Numbered from the stretch's first letter, positions 8,689 through 16,613 are shown. The stretch: 23,018 nt of DNA from an uncultured Oscillospiraceae bacterium (GCA_934636045.1 CAKTZP010000017.1:1-23018); one strand, 5' to 3'. Numbers and translations: made by a program. The notes: generated by a model from the sequence alone, not told the origin.

Positions 8689-8819
8689 AAATTTGACAGG
8701 GTGTGCTCTGTGCAAAGTCCGTTGCCGTTGCCGGAGCGAAAACGCCGCTGTTTCATTGCAATTGGGGTACATAACGGTGCAAACCGTGAAATATTCTATC
8801 CGTATTACGATTATTTTAC

Positions 8820-8849
8820 TCCGGCGCCGCCGCTGCGGGCCGCGCCGGA
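8820..8849 (+). promoter_or_regulatory. GC-rich hairpin in rnjA leader next to the ribosome site
   Basis: An 8-bp perfect stem (TCCGGCGC with GCGCCGGA) ends a few bases before the AAAGGAG ribosome site of rnjA. Such a position could protect the 5' end or control translation. That is inference; no known riboswitch class is recognised in the leader. Confidence 0.4.
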
Positions 8850-8869
8850 ACGAAAAAGGAGATTTTACT

Positions 8870-10525
8870 TTGGCAGAAAAACTGAAAATCATTTCTTTGG
8901 GCGGTCTGAACGAGATCGGAAAAAACATGACCGTGCTGGAGTATGGGAAGGACATGATCGTGGTCGACTGCGGCCTCGGCTTCCCGGAGGACGACATGTA
9001 CGGCGTGGATCTGGTCATCCCGGATGTCACGTATCTTGCAAAGAACCAGAAGAAGCTGCGCGGCTACTTTATCACGCACGGTCACGAGGATCACATCGGC
9101 GCGCTGCCCTACGTTTTGCAGGCCGTCAACGCCCCCGTGCACGCCACACCGCTGACGCTGGGACTGATCAAGCTCAAGCTCGAGGAGCATAACCTCCTGA
9201 AAAAGAGCCAGCTCGTGACCCACAAGCCCGGCGATGTCGTGAAGGCCGGCTGCTTTACGGTCGAATTCATTCATGTCAACCATTCCATCGCCGATGCCGT
9301 TGCCTTTGCCATCAAGACCCCGGTCGGTACCGTTATCATGACCGGCGACTTCAAGATCGACCCGACTGCGGAGGACGGCATGACCGATCTCGGCCGTTTC
9401 GGCACGCTGGGCAAAGAGGGCGTCTACGCACTGCTGATGGATTCGACCAATGTGGAGCGGCAGGGCTACACTCCCTCGGAATCCATCGTCGCCGAGGGGC
9501 TCGACCGGCACTTCAAGGGGTGCCGTAACCGTATTATTGTGACCACCTTCGCCTCCAACATGCACCGCATTCAGGCGGTGCTGGCCATCGCCCACCGCTA
9601 CGGCCGCAAGGTCGCCGTCACCGGGCGCAGCATGGAGAATATTCTGAAGGTCGCCACGGAGCTTGGCTATCTCAACATCCCGCCCGACACCCTCATCGAC
9701 ATCAATCAGATCAAGTCCCTCCCGAAGGACAAGATCGTCATTGTCTCCACCGGCTCGCAGGGCGAAAACATGTCCGCGCTCTACCGCATGGCGTTTTCCA
9801 GCCATAAGCAGGTCGAAATTCAGCCGGGCGATAAGATCATCATCTCGGCCTCGGCCATTCCGGGCAACGAGAAGGCCGTCTCGCGCATCATCAACGAGCT
9901 TTACAGCAAGAATGCCGACGTGATCTACGACAAGCTGGAGGGTCTGCACGTCTCCGGCCATGCCTGCTGCGAGGAGCTGAAGATCATCCACGCCCTGACC
10001 AAGCCCCGCTTCTTTATTCCCGTCCACGGCGAGCAGCGCCATCTGCACAAGCACGCCGCGCTTGCCCGCGCGATGGGCATGAATCCGAAAAACATCCTGA
10101 TCTCCGATATCGGCCGGGTCATTGAATGTACCCCCAAGACCTGCCGCTTCGGTGGGACGGTGCCTGCAGGCAAAATTCTTGTGGACGGCACGGGCGTCGG
10201 CGACGTCGGCAGCGTTGTGCTGCGCGACCGCAAGCATCTGGCGCAGGACGGCATGATCGTCGTTTGCGTCAATCTGTCCAGCGAGGACGGCTCCGTCCTT
10301 TCCGGCCCGGATATCATCTCCCGCGGCTTCGTATACATGAAGGAGAACGAGGATCTGATGGAGGCGCTGCGCATGATCGCTAGCCATTCGCTGGACACCT
10401 GCCGCAGCCGCAATATTTCCGACTGGGCGACCATCAAGTCCACCATCAAGGGCGACCTGAGCCAGTACCTCTTCAAAACCACCAAACGCAATCCCATGAT
10501 CCTTCCGGTCATCATGGAAATTTAA
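8870..10525 (+). CDS. rnjA: Ribonuclease J
   Basis: Metallo-beta-lactamase/beta-CASP ribonuclease with 5'-3' exonuclease and endonuclease activity, central to mRNA decay and rRNA maturation in Firmicutes. From the chosen start the product is 551 aa, the usual size. Visible motifs are HGHEDHIG (70-77), then MTGDFKID, the beta-CASP segment with TTFASNMHRIQ and STGSQGE, VSGHA and PVHGEQRHL. The start is TTG at 8870-8872, because AAAGGAG lies eight bases upstream and homology begins there (LKIISLGGLNEIGKN). The frame is open further upstream, but that part overlaps the promoter and leader and is Cys/Arg-rich. It is monocistronic, ending at a strong hairpin. Confidence 0.95.
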   Translation: MAEKLKIISLGGLNEIGKNMTVLEYGKDMIVVDCGLGFPEDDMYGVDLVIPDVTYLAKNQKKLRGYFITHGHEDHIGALPYVLQAVNAPVHATPLTLGLIKLKLEEHNLLKKSQLVTHKPGDVVKAGCFTVEFIHVNHSIADAVAFAIKTPVGTVIMTGDFKIDPTAEDGMTDLGRFGTLGKEGVYALLMDSTNVERQGYTPSESIVAEGLDRHFKGCRNRIIVTTFASNMHRIQAVLAIAHRYGRKVAVTGRSMENILKVATELGYLNIPPDTLIDINQIKSLPKDKIVIVSTGSQGENMSALYRMAFSSHKQVEIQPGDKIIISASAIPGNEKAVSRIINELYSKNADVIYDKLEGLHVSGHACCEELKIIHALTKPRFFIPVHGEQRHLHKHAALARAMGMNPKNILISDIGRVIECTPKTCRFGGTVPAGKILVDGTGVGDVGSVVLRDRKHLAQDGMIVVCVNLSSEDGSVLSGPDIISRGFVYMKENEDLMEALRMIASHSLDTCRSRNISDWATIKSTIKGDLSQYLFKTTKRNPMILPVIMEI

Positions 10526-10533
10526 AAAAGTCA

Positions 10534-10562
10534 GCGGCGGGATGGAGCTTCCATCCCGCCGC
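10534..10562. terminator. Bidirectional intrinsic terminator after rnjA
   Basis: A perfect 13-bp stem (starting GCGGCGGGATGGA) with a 3-nt loop begins nine bases after the rnjA stop. On the plus strand it is followed by AATTTTGT and later TTTTT; on the minus strand by TGAC and six Ts. It can end both rnjA and the convergent minus-strand cluster whose last gene stops at 10788. Confidence 0.85.
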
Positions 10563-10641
10563 AATTTTGTACTGTTTTTATACGTCGTACCATGTGCAGG
10601 GGCGGATGCCCACAGCCGCGCGCCGCTGGCACTACCAAATT

Positions 10642-10732
10642 TGTCATTGCGAAGGCGCAGCCGTTGGCAACGAAGGAGCCTTACGGATGCGGGCTCTCCG
10701 CTTGCCGGTCGGAGCGAAGCGACGTGGCAATC
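10642..10732 (+). repeat. Interspersed repeat copy, 91 bp, matches 20739-20829
   Basis: It begins TGTCATTGCGAAGG and runs to GTGGCAATC. By eye it differs from 20739-20829 at only four of 91 positions. It lacks the right-hand inverted end seen in the 20-kb copy, so it is a partial copy. The rest of 10563-10787 holds no gene that I can support; 10594-10620 also resembles 5641-5661 (a GCAGG-G-CGATGCCCA word). Confidence 0.8.
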
Positions 10733-10787
10733 CGTTCTCCTAACGATGCCTCGCTGCAGAAACCATTGCTTCTGCGCTCGGAATGGA

Positions 10788-11306
10788 CTATTGCAAAAAG
10801 AGAAAAATCGCCAATGTCATGGCGGCGGAGGAGGGCTCCTCCGTGCCCTCGGACAGCAAAAGCAGCAGGATCAGCAGCACCAGAAGATCGCCGCCGTCGC
10901 AGCCGGGCAGGAGCTTTTCCAAGAGCGGCAGCCGGAAGCACGGCGCATCCGGCGCTTTCGGCGGCGGGGGAGGCGGCTTCGGTGCGGGCGGTCTCGGCGG
11001 CGGGGGAGGCGGCTTCGGTGCGGGCGGTCTCGGCGGCGCAGGCGGCTTCGGCGGGGGAGGTGTTGGAGGCCGCAAAGGCGGTGGCTCGGGCGGTCTGGGT
11101 GCTGGTGGCTTTGGCGGCATTGACTGCGGCGGCACAGACGGCCGCGGCGGTGCCTTCGGCGGGAACGCCTGTCCCGGCGGCTTTGGGCGTTGCAGCGAAG
11201 GCGGGCGCTCCGTCGACCCTGACGGCGCAGGCTGCTTCGAGGGCGGATCCGGCAGCGTCTGGCGGCGAAACTGGCCGCGTCCGTCGGGCTGATAGCGATG
11301 ATACAT
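10788..11306 (-). CDS. Proline-rich protein with hydrophobic two-helix tail, function unknown
   Basis: A 172-aa product in three parts. The N-terminus is short and basic (residues 1-20, starting MYHRYQPDGRG). A Pro/Lys/Arg-rich region (about 21-122) includes two tandem copies of a 12-residue unit (PPRPPAPKPPPP). The tail (about 125-172) has LLEKLLPGCDGGD, a very hydrophobic helix (LLVLLILLLLL), an acidic turn (SEGTEEP) and a second hydrophobic helix. It has no signal peptide at its start. The opposite strand is also open and Gly-rich, but this strand has AAAGGAGT seven bases before ATG and the opposite one has no ribosome site. It is third in a minus-strand cluster and ends towards the terminator at 10534. 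The tail could be a membrane hairpin; the function is not recognised. Confidence 0.75.
   Translation of the reverse strand: MYHRYQPDGRGQFRRQTLPDPPSKQPAPSGSTERPPSLQRPKPPGQAFPPKAPPRPSVPPQSMPPKPPAPRPPEPPPLRPPTPPPPKPPAPPRPPAPKPPPPPPRPPAPKPPPPPPKAPDAPCFRLPLLEKLLPGCDGGDLLVLLILLLLLSEGTEEPSSAAMTLAIFLFLQ
10960..11031. repeat. Two tandem copies of a 36-bp unit inside the proline-rich gene
   Basis: Positions 10960-10995 and 10996-11031 are identical and encode one 12-residue Pro-rich unit each on the minus strand. Partial, diverged units continue to about 11060. The identity at third codon positions points to recent slippage or duplication, so copy number may vary between strains. Confidence 0.85.
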
Positions 11307-11419
11307 GACAGGACTCCTTTCCTCGAAGGCTCCGGCTGCGGCACTTCATGCCCATGCTCCTGAGCCTTCCGCGCGGCCGGTGCTGTGGGCTGCGCCTTCC
11401 CGCGCAATGAAGCTCAGCG

Positions 11420-11788
11420 CTATTTCAGCTCGGGTTTTCCGTAATTTTTCAGCGCGGCGCTGACCAGATGCGAGATTTTGGCGATCTGCATGGCGCGGTC
11501 GAGCTTTCCGCGCCGCTCGGGGGCAAGATAGGGCTTCAGTGCCTGCAGCAGCGCCTCCTGATGCCGGTCAGATTGCTGCGTCTGCTGCATCAGGCGCATG
11601 ATCCCCTGCAGCTTGGCCGTGTCTGCCGGCGGCGGAGGAACGCGCGGCGGCGCGGCGTCCGGCGGACGATCCGTGGGAGGCTCCGCCGCCATGCCGAAGG
11701 ACTGCGCCAGCGACAGAATTTGCGCCATGCTCTCCGGGTCTGCGAGAATTTGGTTGAGCTTCTCCTCCAGATCGTCCGTAAGAATCAC
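11420..11788 (-). CDS. Small helical protein, function unknown
   Basis: A 122-aa soluble product. It has an acidic N-terminal helix (DDLEEKLNQILADPE, then MAQILSLAQSFG), a Pro-rich linker (about 37-54) and a C-terminal helical part rich in Gln and basic residues (LMQQTQQSDRHQEALLQALKPYL, about 66-88, then a basic helix). No Cys, signal peptide or membrane segment is visible. The start is GTG, directly abutting the TAG stop of the upstream gene with no gap, so translation is probably coupled. I do not recognise the family. The Pro linker echoes the Pro-rich product of the next gene. Confidence 0.65.
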   Translation of the reverse strand: MILTDDLEEKLNQILADPESMAQILSLAQSFGMAAEPPTDRPPDAAPPRVPPPPADTAKLQGIMRLMQQTQQSDRHQEALLQALKPYLAPERRGKLDRAMQIAKISHLVSAALKNYGKPELK

Positions 11789-12010
11789 CTACTTTACATT
11801 GATTTTTTGCAGCAGTGCGGCGGCCTCCGGCGTGTCGGCAAACGGTTGAACGAGTGACCTTGCGGTCTCCATGTCGCCGTTTTGATAGGCCTGCGCCGCC
11901 TGCTGCAGCACGCCGCTGCTCTGCTGCAGGCGCGCCAGCAGCTGCCGTCCCTCCGGCGAACCGAGTACGCGCCGCAGCGCCTCGGCGGAAAACGGAATTT
12001 TCTTTTCCAT
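11789..12010 (-). CDS. Small helical protein, function unknown, first gene of cluster
   Basis: A 73-aa product, starting MEKKIPFSAEALRRVLGSPEG, predicted by eye to be entirely helical, with LLARLQQSSGVLQQAAQAYQ (24-43) and a second helix around the ETARSLV segment. The ATG start has GGGAGG about nine bases upstream. The gene is divergent from the metallophosphoesterase at 12081 across 70 bp, and its promoter on this strand is not clear. With the two downstream genes it forms a likely operon of unknown function. No known domain is recognised. Confidence 0.65.
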   Translation of the reverse strand: MEKKIPFSAEALRRVLGSPEGRQLLARLQQSSGVLQQAAQAYQNGDMETARSLVQPFADTPEAAALLQKINVK

Positions 12011-12016
12011 CGGTCA

Positions 12017-12045
12017 TTGCCTCCCGGTGCGCAATCTGTTATAAT
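12017..12045 (+). promoter_or_regulatory. Sigma-A-type promoter for the phosphoesterase-coaX-hydrolase operon
   Basis: TTGCCT (12017-12022), a 17-bp spacer and TATAAT (12040-12045). It lies 35 bp before the ATG at 12081 and overlaps the leader of the divergent minus-strand cluster, so the two transcripts share a very short control region. Confidence 0.65.
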
Positions 12046-12080
12046 CCTATATATGCAAACAAGCACGAAAGGGTGACAGC

Positions 12081-12566
12081 ATGAAGCTTTTGGTTTTGTC
12101 CGACTCTCACGGCGACATGGCGAGCCTGCGGCTTGCGGTGCAGCGGGAGCGGCCGGATGCGGTGCTCCATCTCGGTGACCATGCCCTCGATGCCTATACG
12201 CTGGCGCAGGAATTCAGCACGCTGTCGATCGCCTATGTGCGCGGCAACTGCGACATTTCGTTCCCGAGCTGCGCCGAGACCTATCTGCGGCGGCTGGCGG
12301 GCGTACAGGTCTTTGCGGCGCACGGCCACCGCTACGGCGTGAAAAACGGCCTGCTGCGATTTCGCTACGCGGCGCAGGAGAACGGTGCGGCGCTGGCGCT
12401 CTTCGGCCATACCCACACGCCCTACTGCCGGCAGGAAGACGGCCTCTGGCTCGTTAACCCCGGCGCGTGCAGCGGCTGGCGGGCGACCTATGCCGTCGTC
12501 ATGCTTGACCGCGGCGCGGTGCTCGACTGCCGCATTCGGGAAGTTTATCAGGAGGAAACACTATGA
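12081..12566 (+). CDS. YfcE-type metallophosphoesterase
   Basis: Small calcineurin-like phosphodiesterase (161 aa) of the YfcE/MJ0936 group, which binds two metal ions and cleaves phosphodiesters; the natural substrate of most members is unknown. The full motif set is visible: DSHG (8-11), GDH (32-34), GNCD (55-58), HGH (81-83) and GHTH (109-112). The ATG start has AAAGGGTG upstream. Its TGA overlaps the coaX start in an ATGA, so it is the first gene of a three-gene operon. No signal peptide. Confidence 0.9.
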   Translation: MKLLVLSDSHGDMASLRLAVQRERPDAVLHLGDHALDAYTLAQEFSTLSIAYVRGNCDISFPSCAETYLRRLAGVQVFAAHGHRYGVKNGLLRFRYAAQENGAALALFGHTHTPYCRQEDGLWLVNPGACSGWRATYAVVMLDRGAVLDCRIREVYQEETL

Positions 12567-13345
12567 TTTTAGCGGTTGACATTGGAAATACCAACATCGT
12601 CCTCGGCGGAATGGAGGGCGAACGCATCGTCTTTGAGGCGCGCATGGCGACGGATTTCATCAAGACCTCTGACCAGTATTGCGCAGAGCTGAAGAGTATG
12701 CTCAACCTCTTTGAGGTCGATCCGACAACGATCGAGGGCAGCATTGTCTCGTCTGTCGTTCCGCCGCTGCTCAACTCCTTTAAGACCGCCATCCGCAAGC
12801 TGACAGGCAAGACCTGCCTGCTTGTCGGCCCCGGCATCCGCACGGGGTTGAATATCCGTATGGACAATCCCTCGGAGATCGGCAGCGACCTGATCGTCGC
12901 GGCGGTCGCAGGCATTGCGCAGTACGGCGCGCCGCTGCTGCTGGTCGATATGGGAACGGCCACGACGATTACCGCCATAGACGCGGAGGCCTGCTTTGTC
13001 GGCGGCTGCATTTGCCCCGGCGTGAAGATCTCCATGGAGGCACTGACCGGCCGGACGGCGCAGCTGCCCGGCATCAGCCTCGACAAGCCCCAGCGCGCCA
13101 TCGGAAAAAATACCCGCGACTGCATGCGCAGCGGCATCATGCTCGGCGCGGCGGCCATGCTTGACGGTCTGCTTGACCGCATGGAGCAGGAGCTCGGCGC
13201 ACCGGTCAGGGTCGTGGCGACGGGCGGCATCGCGCGCTTTGTCCTGCCGCTGTGCCGCCGCGAGATCATCTATGACGGCAGCTTAATGCTCAAGGGGCTG
13301 CGGCTGCTGTACCAAAAAAATCAACCGAAGGAGCGTGCACTATGA
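12563..13345 (+). CDS. coaX: Type III pantothenate kinase
   Basis: Catalyses ATP-dependent phosphorylation of pantothenate, the first step of CoA synthesis. The 260-aa length is typical. The ASKHA-fold phosphate loop DIGNTN is at 6-11, DNPSEIGSD at 101-109, the second phosphate motif DMGTATT at 129-135, and GGCICPGV around 147-154. The ATG has AGGAGG seven bases upstream and overlaps the previous stop; its own stop overlaps the next start. In Bacillus coaX lies next to ftsH, whereas here it is about 10 kb away on the other strand. Confidence 0.95.
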   Translation: MILAVDIGNTNIVLGGMEGERIVFEARMATDFIKTSDQYCAELKSMLNLFEVDPTTIEGSIVSSVVPPLLNSFKTAIRKLTGKTCLLVGPGIRTGLNIRMDNPSEIGSDLIVAAVAGIAQYGAPLLLVDMGTATTITAIDAEACFVGGCICPGVKISMEALTGRTAQLPGISLDKPQRAIGKNTRDCMRSGIMLGAAAMLDGLLDRMEQELGAPVRVVATGGIARFVLPLCRREIIYDGSLMLKGLRLLYQKNQPKERAL

Positions 13346-14259
13346 CCACACGGACAGAATTTGAGTATCCCTCGCAGGGTGCGGGAATGATCCATGCCTA
13401 TCGCTGGGCGCCGGAGGGAACACCGATCGCCGTTTTGCAGCTGGTGCACGGCATTGCCGAGCATATGCTGCGCTATGACGATTTTGCACGCTATTTGAAC
13501 GACCGCGGCGTGCTGGTCGTTGCGGAAGATCACATGGGCCACGGCAAGTCGTCCGGCAGCGGCGCAGAGCGCTACTTTGCCGGCGGCTGGCTGAACGCGG
13601 TGGGGGATACCCATGCGCTTTTGCGCCGCACCAAGGCGAGATTTCCCGACCAGCCGTACTTTATCCTCGGCCACAGCATGGGCTCGTTCATGACCCGCAC
13701 GCTGCTGTTTACCTACCCGAACTCCGGGCTGCGCGGCGCGGTCATCTGCGGCACGGGCTGGCAGAACGGCGCGACGCTTGCGGCCGGCCGCATGCTTTGC
13801 GCGCTCGAGCAGCGCCGCCGCGGCGAAACGCAGCCGAGCCCGCTGCTCAACGACCTGATGTTCGGCTCGTTCAACCGCAAATTTCCCGATGCGAAGACAG
13901 AAAACGACTGGATCTGCGCTGATCCCGCGGTCGTGCAGGCCTATACCGACGACCCGCTTTGCGGCGGCAGCGCGTCGGTCGGGCTGGCGCGGGAGATGCT
14001 GCGCGGCATCGGCATGATCGAGAAGAAACAAAACCTCGCCGCCATGCCGAAGGAGCTGCCCATCCTATTTATCGCAGGCAAGAGCGACCCTGTCGGCAAC
14101 ATGGGCAAGGGCGTGGAAAAGAGCGCCGCCGCCTTCCGCGCCGCGGGCATGCAGCATGTGGAGGTCAAGCTCTACGACGGCCGCCATGAGATCCTCAATG
14201 AGAAAAACCGTGCCGAGGTCTATGAGGACGTCTGGAATTTCTTGGAGGCGCATCTATAA
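13342..14259 (+). CDS. Alpha/beta hydrolase, monoacylglycerol lipase/lysophospholipase-like
   Basis: Serine hydrolase of 305 aa, probably acting on a mono-acyl lipid or ester. The nucleophile elbow GHSMG has S112, and the rest of the triad is likely D249 (SDPVG) and H282 (GRHEI). The oxyanion segment HGIAEH (36-41) and the HMGHGKS segment (64-70) are typical of the Hydrolase_4/lysophospholipase group. There is no signal peptide, so it is cytosolic. The ATG overlaps the coaX stop and has AAGGAG upstream. Whether it has any link to CoA metabolism is unknown; co-transcription is the only hint. The substrate cannot be read from sequence. Confidence 0.88.
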   Translation: MTTRTEFEYPSQGAGMIHAYRWAPEGTPIAVLQLVHGIAEHMLRYDDFARYLNDRGVLVVAEDHMGHGKSSGSGAERYFAGGWLNAVGDTHALLRRTKARFPDQPYFILGHSMGSFMTRTLLFTYPNSGLRGAVICGTGWQNGATLAAGRMLCALEQRRRGETQPSPLLNDLMFGSFNRKFPDAKTENDWICADPAVVQAYTDDPLCGGSASVGLAREMLRGIGMIEKKQNLAAMPKELPILFIAGKSDPVGNMGKGVEKSAAAFRAAGMQHVEVKLYDGRHEILNEKNRAEVYEDVWNFLEAHL

Positions 14260-14317
14260 TTTGTTACTTTTTTGTAATTATTTTTTCGAACCTGACGCAT
14301 AACAAACTGCGCGAAAC

Positions 14318-14346
14318 TTGACGAAGGCGGGAATATCTGCTACAAT
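14318..14346 (+). promoter_or_regulatory. Sigma-A-type promoter for the SLH/lysozyme gene
   Basis: TTGACG (14318-14323), a spacer of exactly 17 bp and TACAAT (14341-14346). The ATG at 14379 follows with AGGAGG in between. The upstream AT-rich stretch 14260-14310 has T-runs but no convincing terminator stem. Confidence 0.8.
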
Positions 14347-14378
14347 AGATGCGGTAAACTTCCGACAGGAGGAAAAAC

Positions 14379-16571
14379 ATGAAACGCATACTATGCAGCA
14401 TGCTGGTGGCTTGCCTTCTGCTGGCCGGGCTGATACAGCCGGTGCTGGCGGCGCAGGAGCCCCAGACGCTTTTGGAGACCGAACCGTCGGAGCAGACGGC
14501 GGAGCAGCCCGAGACAACGGAGCGCACCGGCGAGCCGTCCGAGACCACGGAGCCGACGGAAGCACCGGCCGAGACCACGGAATCGACCGAGGCCACGGAG
14601 GCAGCGACGCCCGACGAAAATGAGACCCCGGCGGAGCGCCCGCAGACGCGCGCGCCGGAAAAAATGACCGTCAGCGAGCAGGGCATTGCCTTTATCAACG
14701 AAATGATGTCCGGCAGCTACGGCGGCTCGTGGCAGCTGTCCAGCGCCGCGGACTATGTCAATCAATTCGCCGCGACCTATGATCTGACGCTGACGCAGAC
14801 GCAATTCGATGCGCTGGCCGATCTGGTCATGGCCTACGGCGAGTACATCCTGACCTCCGGCTATCAGGTCGAGAAGGTCATTGCCTCCGGCACCTATTCC
14901 GACGTGCAGCTGGCCAACGCCTTCTGCGCGTGGGTCAAATCCGGCGAGAGCGTTTCGCAGCAGCATCTGTCGCGTCGTCTGCGCGAGGTCAAGCTGTTCC
15001 TTTACGGCAGCTACGACGGTAACTGCGAGACAAAATTCCGCTACCTCATCTTCAACGCCAACGGCGGCAAGCTCGGGGACAACTCCGTGCTGTGCTACAC
15101 CTACAACCTGCCCTACGGCGTGCTGCCCAGCGCAACGCGCGCGGGCTATTACTTCACCGGCTGGTACACGGCTGCCAGCGGCGGCGTGAAGCTGCTGGAA
15201 ACCAGCATCGCTTCCGACAACCACACCCTCTACGCCCGCTGGTCGACCGAGAAGCCGGACACGGCCTTCCGCGACGTTGCCGCAGACGCTTGGTACTACA
15301 CCTTCGTGTCGCAGGCGGTGGCCAAGGAGCTCTTTAACGGCGTCGGCGACGGCCTGTTTGCGCCGGATAGCTCCACCACCCGCGCCATGCTGACCACGGT
15401 GCTCTGGCGCTTTGACGGCAAGAAGGAAGCCACGGCGGCGAGCTTTACGGACGTTTCGCCGGACGCGTGGTACGCTCCGGCGGTCAATTGGGCGACGGAA
15501 GCGGGCGTGGTCAACGGCATCGGCGACGGGCTGTTCGGCCCGGACGGCAAGATCACCCGCGAGCAGCTCGTGACCATGCTTTACCGCTACGCGCAGTCGC
15601 GCGAGGACTTCGACACGCAAAAAACGACCGCGCTGACCGGCTACCGTGACGCTGCGTCTGTCTCAAGCTACGCACTGGAGGCGATTGAGTGGGCGGTGGC
15701 CTCGGGCGTGATGAACGGCGACGGCGGACTGCTGCGCCCGCAGGGCAACGCGACCCGCGCCGAGTGCGCAAAGCTTTTGATCTGCTTCCTTGCGCTGCAA
15801 GCCGGGGATACCCCCACGCCCGACCCTGACCCGGCTCCCAATCCTGCCCCCGACCCGCTGCCCGATCCGCCGGAGCTGCGCATCAGCGAATCCGGCGTAC
15901 AGTTCATCAAGGACCACGAGGGCTTCATCCAATATGCCATGTGGGATTACAGCCAATGGTCGATCGGCTATGGCACGCGCTGCGAAAAGGACGAGTTCCC
16001 CAACGGCATTACCGAGGAGGAGGCCGACTACCGCCTGCGCCTGATGCTGGCGGACTTTGAAAAAAACCTCAATGCGCTCGAGACCCGCTTCGGCCGCACC
16101 TTCCGCCAGCAGGAGTATGACGCCCTGCTCAGCTTTACCTTCAACCTCGGCGCGGGCTGGATGAGCAGCACCGGCAGCGATACCTATAAAATGCTGCAAT
16201 CCGGCAGCTATACCGAGATGGAATTCGTCAACACCCTCGGCCGCTGGATCCACGCGGGCGGTCAGCCGCTCGACGGGCTGGCGCGCCGCCGCATGGACGA
16301 GGCCAACCTCTATCTCAACGGCGAATACACGCTCGGCTGCACGAAATATCTGCGCGTGACTTATAACGCAAACGAAGGCGCCTGCGAGAAAAACTTCTAT
16401 TATTACCGCACCGGCGAGACCTTCGGCGAGCTTCCCGTCCCCACGCGCGAGGGCTATACCTTTGCCGGCTGGTTTGACCGGCTCAGCGGCGGGGAACAAT
16501 ATACCGCGGAGACGACCGTCCCCGCTTACGGCAACTACACGCTCTACGCCCGCTGGCAGGCGGTGACCTGA
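14379..16571 (+). CDS. Secreted SLH-domain protein with GH24 lysozyme domain and a degenerate second copy
   Basis: A 730-aa surface protein. It has a signal peptide (1-24, cleavage near VLA-AQ), a Thr/Glu/Pro-rich linker (about 27-95), a degenerate lysozyme-like domain (about 98-212) and a first InlB-type B-repeat (about 220-288, ending TLYARW). Three SLH domains follow (about 296-340, 356-400, 421-465), which usually anchor proteins to pyruvylated cell-wall polymers. After a PD-rich linker (477-497) come an intact GH24 lysozyme domain (about 502-648) and a second B-repeat (about 656-726, ending TLYARW). In the second lysozyme domain E514 (HEG), D523 and T533 (GYGT) fit the catalytic triad; the first lacks all three. 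It probably cleaves peptidoglycan at the cell surface. Monocistronic, with its own promoter and terminator. Confidence 0.92.
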   Translation: MKRILCSMLVACLLLAGLIQPVLAAQEPQTLLETEPSEQTAEQPETTERTGEPSETTEPTEAPAETTESTEATEAATPDENETPAERPQTRAPEKMTVSEQGIAFINEMMSGSYGGSWQLSSAADYVNQFAATYDLTLTQTQFDALADLVMAYGEYILTSGYQVEKVIASGTYSDVQLANAFCAWVKSGESVSQQHLSRRLREVKLFLYGSYDGNCETKFRYLIFNANGGKLGDNSVLCYTYNLPYGVLPSATRAGYYFTGWYTAASGGVKLLETSIASDNHTLYARWSTEKPDTAFRDVAADAWYYTFVSQAVAKELFNGVGDGLFAPDSSTTRAMLTTVLWRFDGKKEATAASFTDVSPDAWYAPAVNWATEAGVVNGIGDGLFGPDGKITREQLVTMLYRYAQSREDFDTQKTTALTGYRDAASVSSYALEAIEWAVASGVMNGDGGLLRPQGNATRAECAKLLICFLALQAGDTPTPDPDPAPNPAPDPLPDPPELRISESGVQFIKDHEGFIQYAMWDYSQWSIGYGTRCEKDEFPNGITEEEADYRLRLMLADFEKNLNALETRFGRTFRQQEYDALLSFTFNLGAGWMSSTGSDTYKMLQSGSYTEMEFVNTLGRWIHAGGQPLDGLARRRMDEANLYLNGEYTLGCTKYLRVTYNANEGACEKNFYYYRTGETFGELPVPTREGYTFAGWFDRLSGGEQYTAETTVPAYGNYTLYARWQAVT

Positions 16572-16579
16572 GCGGCCGG

Positions 16580-16613
16580 AATAACGCCTCGGCGAGTACG
16601 TCGGGGCGTTATT
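16580..16613 (+). terminator. Terminator-like hairpin after the SLH/lysozyme gene
   Basis: A 9-bp perfect stem (AATAACGCC with GGCGTTATT) around a 16-nt loop that can pair further. It starts nine bases after the stop codon. The T-run is poor, so read-through into truA, 22 bp further on, is possible. Confidence 0.55.

Noticed and set aside
8657..8869. N-terminal extension of rnjA
   Set aside because: Includes the -10 box and leader. Homology and the ribosome site both point to the TTG at 8870.
8816..10564. Long minus-strand open frame opposite rnjA
   Set aside because: Shadow frame of RNase J with His/Asp/Ala-rich low-information sequence.
10783..11292. Plus-strand Gly-rich open frame (GGGFGAGGLGG repeats)
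   Set aside because: No ribosome site before its ATG. The opposite strand has a strong one, a sensible N-terminus and a structured tail, so the Gly-rich frame is the complement of Pro codons.
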